Below are positions 1 to 8,202 of a stretch of DNA of 64,000 nt, piece by piece. The stretch lies in contig JAIUPE010000003.1 of assembly GCA_020160875.1 (NCBI GenBank), positions 39,864 to 103,863 on the forward strand, in the 5' to 3' direction. Each line of letters opens with the position of its first letter. Position 1 is the stretch's first letter. Both the position numbers and the translations under genes were made by a program. The notes beneath the pieces were generated by a model that worked only from the letters and a program-made list of their open reading frames with translations, did no database searches and was not told where the DNA came from. The stretch is from Pseudomonadota bacterium. Its GTDB lineage: Bacteria; Pseudomonadota; Alphaproteobacteria; Rhodospirillales; Rhodospirillaceae.

Positions 1-1550
1 GGCGGCACAAACACGCCATCGCGTTTTTCGATAAGGCCGCCGCGGCGCGGCCCGGGTTCGCCGATCCGCGGTTCAACAAGGGATTGTCGCTCGCCGCGCT
101 GGGCCGCAACGATGAAGCCCTTGCCTCGTACGCGGAGGCCGCGCGGATCAAACCCGACTACGGCGACGCGCGCCTCAATCTTGGCTTGCTTCTACATATG
201 GCGGGGCGGAAGGAAGAAGCCATCGCGGCGTTTCGCGCGATGACGCAGACATGCCCGATGGATGCGCGCGGCTTCTACAACCTCGGCGCCTGCCTTGAAA
301 AAATCCTGCCGGGGACCGAGGCCGACAAACGCGATGCGCTAGCCGCAGAGTCCGCGGCCGCGTTCGAACGCGCGCTGGCGCTCAACCCCAGCAATCCCGA
401 CATCCACTACGGCTATTCTAATCTGCACACCTTCCGCGGCGATTATCGCCAAGCGGCCGCGCATCTCGAGACCGCGCTGCGCCTGCGGCCGCATTGGCCC
501 GACGGCTGGAACAATCTCGCGAACCAAGCGGAAGCGCTCGGCGATCGCAAAGGCGCGCTTACGATGTTCGCGCGCGCCCTCGAGCAAGATCCCGACAACA
601 CCGGCGCGTTCGTCAATCGGGGGATGACCTGCCTCGCTCTCGGCCGTTTGGCCGAAGGCTGGCAGGGATACGCACGGCGCTTCGACGATCCGCGGTTCCC
701 TTTCACGCCGCGCAACTGGCCGTGGCCGAAGTGGACGGGGGAAGACTTAAGCGGGAAAAGCATCCTGCTGTGGGGCGACCAGGGCGTAGGCGACGAGATC
801 CTCTACAGTTCCATGATCCCGGAGATCGCGCGCCGCGCCGCCGTGTGCGTCGTGGAGTGTGAGCCGCGGCTACTGCCGATCTATCGCCGGTCCTTCCCAA
901 CCGTGGAGATTGTTTCGGTCCGCCGTCCGGGAGACTTGGCCCTTGCCGGCCGAGCTTTTGATTTCCAGAGCTCCGTTCTCGACCTTGGCGCGCAGCTGCG
1001 GCCGAACTTCGCGGCTTTCCCGATTCGCGCCGGCCTTTTGCGCGCGGACGCCGATTCGACCGCACGCCTGCGGCAGGAATACCTGCGAAATCATCCCGGA
1101 AACCGGCTCATCGGCCTGTCCTGGCGCAGCGTCAATCCCGGGATGACCCACCAGAAAAGCCTCGAGCCCGGCGATCTCGCGCCTTTATTCAGGCAGCCCG
1201 GCGTCACCTTCGTCAATCTTCAGTACGGAGACGTTGCACAGGACCTCGCGGCGATCCGCGAATCGCATGGTGTCGCGATTCTCGCCGATGCCACCATCAA
1301 CCCTTTGGCCGACCTCGATGGTTTCGCTGCGCAGGTCCAAGCCTGCGATGCCGTGGTCACCGTCAGCAACACAACGGCCCATGTCGCGGGCGCCCTTGAT
1401 GTCCCGACGGCGGTTTATGTTCCCGATGGCCGAAAACGCCACTGGTATTGGTTCGACGAAGGGGCCTACAGCCCGTGGTATCGATCCCTACGAATCTTCA
1501 GACTTCCAGGCGCAAACGGGATGGAAGAGATTTCAAAGGGCATTTTATAA
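1..1550 (+). CDS. TPR protein with glycosyltransferase-like C-terminal domain (5' truncated)
   Basis: The reading frame is open from base 3 of the window, so the gene begins upstream; the TTG at 84 lies inside a TPR helix and is not a believable start. The first 220 or so codons are tetratricopeptide repeats, with recurring patterns such as LNLGLLLHMAGRKEEAIAAF and YNLGACLEK. The C-terminal 260 residues (from LLWGDQGVGDEILYSSMIPE onward, ending with a TVSNTTAHVAGAL segment) look like the GT-B/ADP-heptose-transferase-like domain often found behind TPRs in proteins that glycosylate secreted or surface proteins. That role is inferred from architecture. The gene next downstream encodes a Ser/Thr-rich exported protein, a plausible acceptor. 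Confidence 0.8.
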   Translation, partial: RHKHAIAFFDKAAAARPGFADPRFNKGLSLAALGRNDEALASYAEAARIKPDYGDARLNLGLLLHMAGRKEEAIAAFRAMTQTCPMDARGFYNLGACLEKILPGTEADKRDALAAESAAAFERALALNPSNPDIHYGYSNLHTFRGDYRQAAAHLETALRLRPHWPDGWNNLANQAEALGDRKGALTMFARALEQDPDNTGAFVNRGMTCLALGRLAEGWQGYARRFDDPRFPFTPRNWPWPKWTGEDLSGKSILLWGDQGVGDEILYSSMIPEIARRAAVCVVECEPRLLPIYRRSFPTVEIVSVRRPGDLALAGRAFDFQSSVLDLGAQLRPNFAAFPIRAGLLRADADSTARLRQEYLRNHPGNRLIGLSWRSVNPGMTHQKSLEPGDLAPLFRQPGVTFVNLQYGDVAQDLAAIRESHGVAILADATINPLADLDGFAAQVQACDAVVTVSNTTAHVAGALDVPTAVYVPDGRKRHWYWFDEGAYSPWYRSLRIFRLPGANGMEEISKGIL

Positions 1551-1745
1551 AAATACAATTTTTAATTGTATTATTCTATAATATATTGATTTATATAGAA
1601 AATATACCCTTCTCGCCCAAGAAGGCTTAATTTTTTTCCGTACAGGCCGTAAACCTCCCGGTAACCTTTCGTCCGGAGAGGATGAGAGACGCCGAAAACA
1701 CTGAAAAAAAAGCCACATCCGGACGGAAAAGCCCCCGCGCCCGGC

Positions 1746-1774
1746 TTGACAATATCCGGCGGCAGAGGTGATAT
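1746..1774 (+). promoter_or_regulatory. Sigma-70-type promoter of the exported Ser/Thr-rich protein
   Basis: A perfect -35 hexamer TTGACA (1746-1751) is followed after 17 bases by TGATAT (1769-1774), a weak -10 match. Transcription would begin near 1781 and give a leader of about 80 bases. The perfect -35 fits the strongly biased codon use of the gene downstream. Confidence 0.55.
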
Positions 1775-1797
1775 GGCGGCGCGCTGACGGGCGCCGT

Positions 1798-1821
1798 CGT
1801 CTATTCCGTAGGGAATAGGCG
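1798..1821 (+). promoter_or_regulatory. 5' UTR hairpin before the exported protein gene
   Basis: CGTCTATTCC (1798-1807) pairs with GGAATAGGCG (1812-1821) around a four-base loop, one pair being G-U. It sits near the expected 5' end of the mRNA. A 5' stem-loop may stabilise an abundant transcript; that is inference. The ribosome site AGGGG (1843-1847) stays outside the hairpin. Confidence 0.45.
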
Positions 1822-1858
1822 TGAACCAGATCTGAAACCTTAAGGGGATCCCATAATT

Positions 1859-3349
1859 ATGAATAAGACCCAACTCTACACGCTGAGCAGCGCGCTGCTG
1901 GCGTCGACCGCTCTCGCCAGCACCGCGAACGCTGGCACGATCGGCCGTTTCGCTAACTCGGGCGACGTCTTCACGACCGTTCCGGTGACGATCTCGACCT
2001 CCGTGTTCTCGACCACTGCCTCGACGGCGAACGGCGTGACCATCGGTGGCGTGAGCGCCAGCGAAGCCAACTTCGGCATGCGCTACACCAACAACTTCTC
2101 CGGCACGACCCGCTGGACCACGGAATTCACGATCACCGGCGCCCGCTTCATCACGGCTGGCCTCACCACCACGAACGTGACCATCCTGCTGGCCTCGAAC
2201 GGCAACACCAGCACGATCTCCGCCTCGATGACGGGCGCGACCTCGTGCGCCACCGTGACCTCGCTCGTCGACCTGTTCGTGGTCAACGACTGCGCCGTCA
2301 CCGGCGGCAACACGCTCACCACGAGCGTTGCCTATGGTGTCAAGTTCACCGGCGTGACCTTCAACAACGCTTCCGGCCTCGCCACTGCCGGCGGCACCGT
2401 GACGCTGACCGGTCGCGTGTACAACCCGACCAACACGTCGCAGATCTTCGAAGCCTCCTCGACCGGCACGGTGATCTCGGCGATCAATCCGTACGCCTTG
2501 GTTGTGACGGCCGGCGCCACCGCGACCGCCAGCGCGACCACGACCCCGATCGCGTTCTCGAACCTGTCGCAGCCGAATGACGGTTCGCTGTCGCTCCGCC
2601 TCGTGACTCTGCAGATCACCGGTCAGACCGCGCTTGGTCAGTCGCTCAACGCGACCAACTCGACCGTTGCGACCACGACGGCCGGCACGACCTCGATCTC
2701 GGTCGCCAGCTCGGTCCTGTCCAGCACCGCTGTGCAGAACGTCCGCCTCGACGCGCAGGCTGGCGGTTCGACCAACTCGACGCTCGCGAACTTCTCGGGT
2801 GGCACGGTCACCTTCACGCTGACCAACACCATCTGGGCTGCGGGTAACTCGGCGAACATCGTTGTGTCGTTCACGAACAGCCAGGCGATCCCGGCTGCCG
2901 CTGCCGGCACGCTGACGGCCTCGATCCAGGCCGACCAGCAGGCTTACACGGCGACGGGCCAGACCGCCGCGATCAACCAGGGTGGTTTCCGCGCTGAAAT
3001 CAACACCTTCAACGCGTCGACCAATGGTCCGTTCGGTTCGTACCTCCGCATCCACAACAACGGCCAAGTCGCCGGCACCGTCACCGTGACGGTCCGTAAC
3101 GACGCGACCGGTGAAACGCTGGGTTCGAGCTACACGACCTCCTCGATCGCCCCGAACTCGACCGTGCAGTTCTCCGCGCTGCAGATCGAAACCGGCGCGA
3201 ACATCCCGACGGCCAGCCGTTCTGGTTCGTACACCGTGTCGGTCACTGGTCCGATCGTCGGTTACGCCCAGCACATCCTGTTCGACGGTAACTCGGTCGC
3301 CGATCTCTCTGGCTTCCGTAACAGCGGCTCGACCGACGGTCGTCCGTAA
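1859..3349 (+). CDS. Exported Ser/Thr/Ala-rich surface or secreted protein, family not recognised
   Basis: The 496-residue product starts with a clear Sec signal peptide (about residues 1-26, cleavage after ANA). The mature part is rich in Thr, Ser, Ala, Asn and Gly with alternating hydrophobic residues, which suggests beta-sandwich or S-layer/adhesin-like structure. It has only two cysteines (C130 and C145), which could form one disulfide. The last 120 residues (from GGFRAEINTFNASTNGPFGS to FRNSGSTDGRP) look like a separate beta domain. Codon choice is strongly biased to a few C-ending codons (for example AAC for Asn), typical of an abundant protein. It has its own promoter and terminator and lies just before gspF, so it may be the main T2SS substrate; this is inferred from position only. 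The 567-codon ORF opposite it is a codon-bias artefact. Confidence 0.75.
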   Translation: MNKTQLYTLSSALLASTALASTANAGTIGRFANSGDVFTTVPVTISTSVFSTTASTANGVTIGGVSASEANFGMRYTNNFSGTTRWTTEFTITGARFITAGLTTTNVTILLASNGNTSTISASMTGATSCATVTSLVDLFVVNDCAVTGGNTLTTSVAYGVKFTGVTFNNASGLATAGGTVTLTGRVYNPTNTSQIFEASSTGTVISAINPYALVVTAGATATASATTTPIAFSNLSQPNDGSLSLRLVTLQITGQTALGQSLNATNSTVATTTAGTTSISVASSVLSSTAVQNVRLDAQAGGSTNSTLANFSGGTVTFTLTNTIWAAGNSANIVVSFTNSQAIPAAAAGTLTASIQADQQAYTATGQTAAINQGGFRAEINTFNASTNGPFGSYLRIHNNGQVAGTVTVTVRNDATGETLGSSYTTSSIAPNSTVQFSALQIETGANIPTASRSGSYTVSVTGPIVGYAQHILFDGNSVADLSGFRNSGSTDGRP

Positions 3350-3356
3350 GACTGAT

Positions 3357-3378
3357 TTAAGCCGGTTCGCCGGCTTAA
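3357..3378 (+). terminator. First hairpin after the exported protein gene (UUCG loop)
   Basis: TTAAGCCGG (3357-3365) and CCGGCTTAA (3370-3378) form a perfect 9-bp stem closed by the very stable UUCG tetraloop. There is no U-tract behind it, so it is more likely a 3' protection element than a terminator by itself. Confidence 0.6.
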
Positions 3379-3383
3379 GGATG

Positions 3384-3413
3384 AGGGAGGGTGAGCAATC
3401 ACCCTCCCTTTTT
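3384..3413 (+). terminator. Rho-independent terminator of the exported protein gene
   Basis: An 11-bp perfect stem, AGGGAGGGTGA (3384-3394) with TCACCCTCCCT (3399-3409), is closed by a GCAA (GNRA) tetraloop and runs into TTTTT. It should separate the exported protein gene from gspF and so decouple its high expression from the secretion genes. Confidence 0.88.
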
Positions 3414-3545
3414 CTTTGCCTGCAAAGGACTTACCGCCTGCGCCGGGCGCGCGATGCAGGCTCTAAACTGACATTCATGTAAGCCGTTGGCCGCAGCAGT
3501 TCGGAGTATGTTCCCCCGACGCCAAAACCAGCGGCACAGCAGGGC

Positions 3546-4760
3546 ATGCTTCAATCTTTTCAATACGAAGCCTTCGACGCGGCCGGCCGAGTTCTCACGG
3601 GCCGGCTGGAGGCAAACCATGAGCGCGAGGCGCAGCGCACCCTCGAGGGGCGCGGCCTCACGCTTGTCAGCCTTGTCGCGGCTCGCCAGCAGGCGGCCAA
3701 GGCGGGCCTGTTCAACATCCAGCGCGGGCTCACCGCCCAGGACCGGATCCTGGCCCTGAAACAACTCGCGCTTCTTCTGAAAGCCGGCGTTCCTCTGATT
3801 CAAGGAATCGGCGCCCTCAAGAACCAAGCCTCGCACCCCGTGTTGACGGAAGCTTTCGGCGGCATCGAGAAGCGGCTGCGGTCCGGCGAGACATTCACAA
3901 ACGCCCTCACGGCGGCGCTGCCGTCTTTGCCCGCCTATGTGTATCAACTGGCGGCCTCGGGCGAAGCGATCGGGCATCTCGGCCAGGCCCTGGACGACGC
4001 CGCCGCGCAGATGGCGTACGAGCGCCAGATTCGCCAGGACATCCGCAACGCGCTGACATATCCCGCGATCCTCATCACCGCCGGGATCACCGCCGTCCTG
4101 TTCATTTTCATCGTTGTCGTACCGCGTTTTTCCACCATGGTCGCCAACGCGAAGGAGCCCCTGCCGTGGATTTCCGCCGTGGTGATCAACACCGGCATGT
4201 TCCTGAACGACAACAAACTCATGCTGCTGCTCGTGGTGAGCGGTTTCGTCTGGTGGGTGGTCTCGAGCGTCAAGAACCCCGCGCGCATGGCGCAGATGCG
4301 CGAATTCATGGCCGGGCTTCCCCTCATCGGCGTCTGGCTCAAAGAAGCCGAGGTCGCACGTTGGGCGTCCATGCTGGGCACGATGCTCTCGAATGGCGTC
4401 GACCTCATCAAAGGCCTGCAATTAGCCCGGGACGGCGTCAGGCTGTCGGGTTTGCGTGACCGGCTGGATCAGGCCGTGAAGCTGGTGCGCGGCGGGCAAT
4501 CGCTTTCGTCGGCGATCGCAAGTCAGCATGCGTTCTCGGACACCGCGCTCAGCCTTATCCAAGTCGGAGAAGAGTCGGGTGAACTTCCGACGATGCTGAA
4601 GTCGCTGGCGTCGCTTTACGAAGACACGGCGCGTCAGCGCATGAAACAGTTTCTGCTGATCCTCGAACCCGCAGCCATCCTGCTGATCGGGATCGTGGTC
4701 GGTGGTATCGTTGCCGCCATTATGTTAGCTATCACCTCCATCAATCAGGTGGCCCTGTAG
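3546..4760 (+). CDS. gspF: Type II secretion inner-membrane platform protein GspF
   Basis: The 404-residue product has the usual GspF length and layout: a short N-terminal region (YEAFDAAGRVLTG), two repeats of the helical T2SSF domain (about residues 70-190 and 270-395), and hydrophobic segments near 170-192, 218-240 and 373-398. GspF is the polytopic core of the assembly platform that couples the GspE ATPase to pseudopilus growth. It opens the secretion block; its stop is one base from the gspG start. No gspE precedes it, although gspE-gspF is the common order. Confidence 0.95.
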   Translation: MLQSFQYEAFDAAGRVLTGRLEANHEREAQRTLEGRGLTLVSLVAARQQAAKAGLFNIQRGLTAQDRILALKQLALLLKAGVPLIQGIGALKNQASHPVLTEAFGGIEKRLRSGETFTNALTAALPSLPAYVYQLAASGEAIGHLGQALDDAAAQMAYERQIRQDIRNALTYPAILITAGITAVLFIFIVVVPRFSTMVANAKEPLPWISAVVINTGMFLNDNKLMLLLVVSGFVWWVVSSVKNPARMAQMREFMAGLPLIGVWLKEAEVARWASMLGTMLSNGVDLIKGLQLARDGVRLSGLRDRLDQAVKLVRGGQSLSSAIASQHAFSDTALSLIQVGEESGELPTMLKSLASLYEDTARQRMKQFLLILEPAAILLIGIVVGGIVAAIMLAITSINQVAL

Positions 4761-4761
4761 T

Positions 4762-5247
4762 ATGCGAAACCTCGTTTCCCTCAAGAACATCCGCCGGGCC
4801 GCAGCGGCGTCCGAGAAGGGTTTTACCCTGCTCGAAATGCTCGTGGTGCTGCTCATCATCGGCCTGCTCGCCGGTCTGATCGGTCCGCAGTTGATGGGTC
4901 GCGTCGACATCTCGCGGCAAACCGCCGCCGAAACCCAAAGCCGCATGCTCAAGAGCGCTCTCGACACCATGCGCCTCGATATCGGCCGCTATCCGACCAA
5001 GGAAGAGGGGCTGGCCATGTTGACCGTGGCACCGTCCGACGAGCGTATCGCGCGTAAGTGGCGCGGACCGTACCTGTCGGAAGATCTGCCGGCCGATCCG
5101 TGGGGAACCGCGTATCAGTATGAGCCGCTCAGCGCGAATAGCGTGGCGCTTTACAGCCTCGGCGCCGACGGTAAGGCCGGGGGCGAGGATATCAACGCCG
5201 ATGTCGGGCTTCTGCCAAAAACCGCGGCTGACACCGCCACGCGCTAG
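4762..5247 (+). CDS. gspG: Major pseudopilin GspG
   Basis: A 161-residue prepilin with the class III leader: cleavage after G20 gives F21 T L L E25, with the conserved Glu at +5 and a following hydrophobic helix. The C-terminal half has the GspG hallmarks, including the YPTKEEGL segment, the W.GPYL and DPWG.. motifs, and the SLGADGKAGGE calcium-site loop. It is the main subunit of the periplasmic pseudopilus. Processing needs a prepilin peptidase (GspO/PilD) not encoded in this window. Confidence 0.96.
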   Translation: MRNLVSLKNIRRAAAASEKGFTLLEMLVVLLIIGLLAGLIGPQLMGRVDISRQTAAETQSRMLKSALDTMRLDIGRYPTKEEGLAMLTVAPSDERIARKWRGPYLSEDLPADPWGTAYQYEPLSANSVALYSLGADGKAGGEDINADVGLLPKTAADTATR

Positions 5248-5266
5248 AACGCATGTCGCCGGCGCC

Positions 5267-5791
5267 ATGGAAAAGCTCATGCCTGCGCCGAGCCACACCC
5301 GCGGTTTTACGCTGCTTGAGGTCGTCGTCGTCCTTGTGATCGTCAGTATGACGGCCGCGCTCGCGTTTCCGCGTCTGAGCACCATGGCCGCCAGCTTCAC
5401 CTTCGCGACCGAGCGCGATTCTTTTGAGCAGACCCTGAACGGCCTGCCGTATGCGGCCTTGCGCAGCAATAGCGACCAGATACTGCTTGGCACATATACC
5501 GAAGCAGGCCGTGATATGCGCAAGCCGCTGCGTGGCTCACTCGGCGATACGCTCGATCCGTCCTTACGCACGACCTCGCTGCTGGCGAACGCGCGTGAGC
5601 ATCTACCGCCGGTCAATGCATCCTTTGTCGCCTTCCCATTGCCCTCCGGCTGGCAAATAGAAGTGGACGAGCCGATCTATTATCGCGGCTCCGGCTTCTG
5701 CACCGGCGGACGCGTGAACCTTTTTATCGGGCGTGTTGAATACACCTACCAACTGCGGCCGCCGCTTTGCCGCGCCGAGCTGGTGGAGTAG
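5267..5791 (+). CDS. gspH: Minor pseudopilin GspH
   Basis: I start at ATG 5267 (MEKLMPAPSHTRG then FTLLEV), giving 174 residues; ATG 5279 is a possible alternative. The longer frame beginning at 5120 would overlap gspG and place the prepilin leader implausibly far inside. Cleavage after G13 leaves Glu at +5. The rest is weakly conserved, as usual in GspH, with a Gly-rich, Cys-containing end (FCTGGRVNLFIG). Assignment as H rests on order between G and I. Confidence 0.85.
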   Translation: MEKLMPAPSHTRGFTLLEVVVVLVIVSMTAALAFPRLSTMAASFTFATERDSFEQTLNGLPYAALRSNSDQILLGTYTEAGRDMRKPLRGSLGDTLDPSLRTTSLLANAREHLPPVNASFVAFPLPSGWQIEVDEPIYYRGSGFCTGGRVNLFIGRVEYTYQLRPPLCRAELVE

Positions 5792-5794
5792 GCC

Positions 5795-6238
5795 ATGCGG
5801 CATTCCCCGGCATCGGCGGGTTTTACGCTCCTTGAAGCGATCGTCGCCTTGACCGTGATGGCGTTGGCCTTGATTCCGCTGATCACGTTCATCGCGCAAT
5901 CCTCGGACCAACTGATGCGCGCCGCCGACGCCAACGAGCGTAGTATCGTCGGCCAGTCGGTTCTGGCGTTGATGGATCCGATCAATCCCATGGTCGAGCC
6001 GGAAGGGATTCTGCCCCTGGATGACGAGATCAGCGTATCCTGGAGAAGCGACACGATCGTTCCACCGAATGACGGCGCGATCGTCGGCACGCTCCTACCC
6101 GGGTTCCGCGTCGGATTCTATGGCGTAAACGTCACGGTCAAACGCGGCGAGCGTCCTTGGTTCGAGTTCCAGATGCGTAAGGTCGGCTACCAGAATATGC
6201 GGGGCAGCAGCACCGATCCGTTCGGCATGGCGCCCTGA
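5795..6238 (+). CDS. gspI: Minor pseudopilin GspI
   Basis: A 147-residue prepilin with a very short leader, cleaved after G9 to give FTLLEAIVALTVMALALIPL. GspI is a core minor pseudopilin that nucleates the J-K-I tip complex. The start is three bases after the gspH stop and the end is one base from the gspJ start, consistent with translational coupling. Confidence 0.88.
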   Translation: MRHSPASAGFTLLEAIVALTVMALALIPLITFIAQSSDQLMRAADANERSIVGQSVLALMDPINPMVEPEGILPLDDEISVSWRSDTIVPPNDGAIVGTLLPGFRVGFYGVNVTVKRGERPWFEFQMRKVGYQNMRGSSTDPFGMAP

Positions 6239-6239
6239 C

Positions 6240-6860
6240 ATGGCGAATCCTCACGCACAACGCGGCTTCACGCTCCTGGAGGCCTTGGTCGTCCTGATGA
6301 TCACGGCGATGGTGGCCGTCGTGCTGGTGCAAGGGTTCGGCCTTTTACTCGGCACACGCACCGCGGTGCAGGACAAACTGGTCGCCGTGAACGAAGCCGT
6401 GCTGGAGCAGAGTCTGTTCCTGGAACCGCTGCGCGGCGTCGTGCCGGATTATCCCGAACGGCCGCACGTCTTTGTCGGTGAGCCGGAACGCCTTCACGGC
6501 ATCACCGTACGCCCTCTCCAAGCTCGAACGGGAACGCCCGTCCCCTTCACGCTCACTATTTCCTACGATCCGAAGACCAACCGGACTTCGCTGACCTATC
6601 AGGAGGAAAACACCCCGCCGCTGGTCGTCGGGGGATGGGCCGGAAACAAGGGCGCTTTCGCGTACAAAGATCTGACGGGCGACTGGCTCGAGGCCTGGCC
6701 GCCGAAAAACTCCACGGACGCGCCGCAGACGCCCTGGCTGATTCGTCTCGAGAAAGGCAGCGGCTTTCCAACCAACATGGTGGCGAGCGTGGGCGGCACG
6801 CACCGCCGGGCCCTGCGGTTCCGCGACACGCCTTTCGGGCCCGAGACGCCGATGCCCTGA
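6240..6860 (+). CDS. gspJ: Minor pseudopilin GspJ
   Basis: A 206-residue prepilin with cleavage after G9 (FTLLEALVVLMITAMVAVVL), keeping Glu at +5. It is longer than GspH and GspI, as expected for GspJ, which carries a large periplasmic beta domain and joins GspK and GspI at the pseudopilus tip. A 193-base gap separates it from gspK, the largest gap inside the secretion block. Confidence 0.86.
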   Translation: MANPHAQRGFTLLEALVVLMITAMVAVVLVQGFGLLLGTRTAVQDKLVAVNEAVLEQSLFLEPLRGVVPDYPERPHVFVGEPERLHGITVRPLQARTGTPVPFTLTISYDPKTNRTSLTYQEENTPPLVVGGWAGNKGAFAYKDLTGDWLEAWPPKNSTDAPQTPWLIRLEKGSGFPTNMVASVGGTHRRALRFRDTPFGPETPMP

Positions 6861-7053
6861 GGGGGGCGCGGCGAGCGTTAAGGGCGAACTTATTAAGCAA
6901 TTACAAAGATTTGGAACCTTTGGCCTGACAATGATTTAACTCCCTCTCGCGGCGTTCGCCGATAGTATCTGCGCCATGCCATAAGCCGCTCGCTTTGGGC
7001 CTGCCGATGTCTGTCGATCGGCGCCGCGCAAGGCCGGATGAAGGTTTCAAGAA
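6861..7053 (+). other. Gap between gspJ and gspK
   Basis: I see no gene in these 193 bases and no clear terminator. A partial promoter could lie here, but no hexamer pair is convincing. GGATGAAGG (7036-7044) serves as ribosome site for gspK. Confidence 0.4.
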
Positions 7054-8202
7054 GTGCTCCTTACGTTCCCACAGCCGCCCAGCGCCCCGAAGCGCGCGCA
7101 CGCGAAAGGCTTTATCCTGGCCTTGACGCTGTGGATCATCGCGCTGTTCGGTCTCGGCATCGCCGCGATCAGCACCTGGATCGGGATGGCGACCGAAAAC
7201 GCGCGCACGCTACGCACGCGGGTGGACGATGAGATCGCCCTCTCGAACGCGAAAAACGAACTCATTTTTGCGCTGGCAACGCGGCCGATGACGTACCGCG
7301 GGCTGGAAGTCGGCACGGCGCTCGATCAGCCCGCCGACGGTGAAAAAAAGGACGTTGCCACCGACACATTCATAGCGATGTCCAACGCCATGCAAGAGAC
7401 GTCACGCGTGATCGCGTTCGACCGCCGCCCCTACGTCCTGGAAAGCAACCCTGACTACATCATCCAAATTCAGGACGGGCGCGGTCTCATCAACCTGAAT
7501 CGAATCCAGCCCCCCCTGCTGCGCCGCTTGCTTGCGCTTTATGACACGCCGGAGACGCTCCGCAGCGAGCTCCCCGATACGCTTCAGGACTGGGTTGACG
7601 AGGACGAATTCACGCGTCTTGCCGGCGCTGAGAAGCCCGACTACGACCAACTCCGGCGCTTACCGCCCACCAACGCGCGCCTGACGACCCCCATGGAAGC
7701 GCAGAACATCCTGGGATGGGATCAGATCCCGCGGATTTGGGAAGATGACCTGAGAGCCCCGATCTTCTCGACGTGCACAACAGCCGGGTTCAACCCGAAT
7801 ACCGCGCCAGAGGCCTCGTTGATCGTACATACGCCGGGCCTTACAGAAGACGCGGCGAAATTCATCGTCGAGCGCCGTCAGGCGAGTAGCTTCCGTCATG
7901 CGCGCGAATTCCTCGAACTGGCGAATATCTCGGTTCCCAACGAAGCCTTCTTTTTCGGGACGTCGCCCGGCAGTTGCATGGTGATAGATATCGTCAATCG
8001 CAATACCGCCGAACGCACGCGCGTCTCACTCACCCTTGTTCCTCGCGGACAAAATCAGCCTTGGCAGGTGGACTATGCTTTCCGGATCCCTTCGCAGTAC
8101 AGCGGAGCGCTTGACGGGCTCAATCCGCAGCTCACTTTCCCAACCCCCGAAACGCTTACTGCAAGCAGCGACGGGCATATCACGCCTGCCAGGGTCCGAT
8201 AG
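7054..8202 (+). CDS. gspK: Minor pseudopilin GspK
   Basis: The gene starts at GTG 7054 behind AAGG at 7041-7044. The 382-residue product has a prepilin leader ending at G19 followed by FILALTLWIIALFGLGIAAI; Leu stands at +5 instead of Glu, the normal state for the GspK tip subunit. The large periplasmic part contains the helical domain typical of GspK, including FNPNTAPEASLIVHTPGL and the ERRQASSF segment (SAM-like folds). Its 3' end overlaps gspL by 128 bases if gspL starts at 8075. Confidence 0.92.
   Translation: MLLTFPQPPSAPKRAHAKGFILALTLWIIALFGLGIAAISTWIGMATENARTLRTRVDDEIALSNAKNELIFALATRPMTYRGLEVGTALDQPADGEKKDVATDTFIAMSNAMQETSRVIAFDRRPYVLESNPDYIIQIQDGRGLINLNRIQPPLLRRLLALYDTPETLRSELPDTLQDWVDEDEFTRLAGAEKPDYDQLRRLPPTNARLTTPMEAQNILGWDQIPRIWEDDLRAPIFSTCTTAGFNPNTAPEASLIVHTPGLTEDAAKFIVERRQASSFRHAREFLELANISVPNEAFFFGTSPGSCMVIDIVNRNTAERTRVSLTLVPRGQNQPWQVDYAFRIPSQYSGALDGLNPQLTFPTPETLTASSDGHITPARVR

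Larger units (their letters stand above)
1551..1858. other. Intergenic region with AT-rich patch, promoter and leader hairpin
   Basis: This 308-base gap holds no convincing gene. Its first 90 bases are very AT-rich compared with the rest of the window and include an 8-bp inverted repeat, AATACAAT (1552-1559) and ATTGTATT (1565-1572), just behind the stop of the TPR gene, possibly a weak terminator. The right half carries the promoter and leader of the exported protein gene. Confidence 0.6.

Noticed and set aside
1571..3274. 567-codon ORF on the minus strand opposite the exported protein gene
   Set aside because: It is Arg/Gly-rich with no domain or signal and arises from the strong C-ending codon bias of the plus-strand gene, which leaves few stops in the opposite frame.
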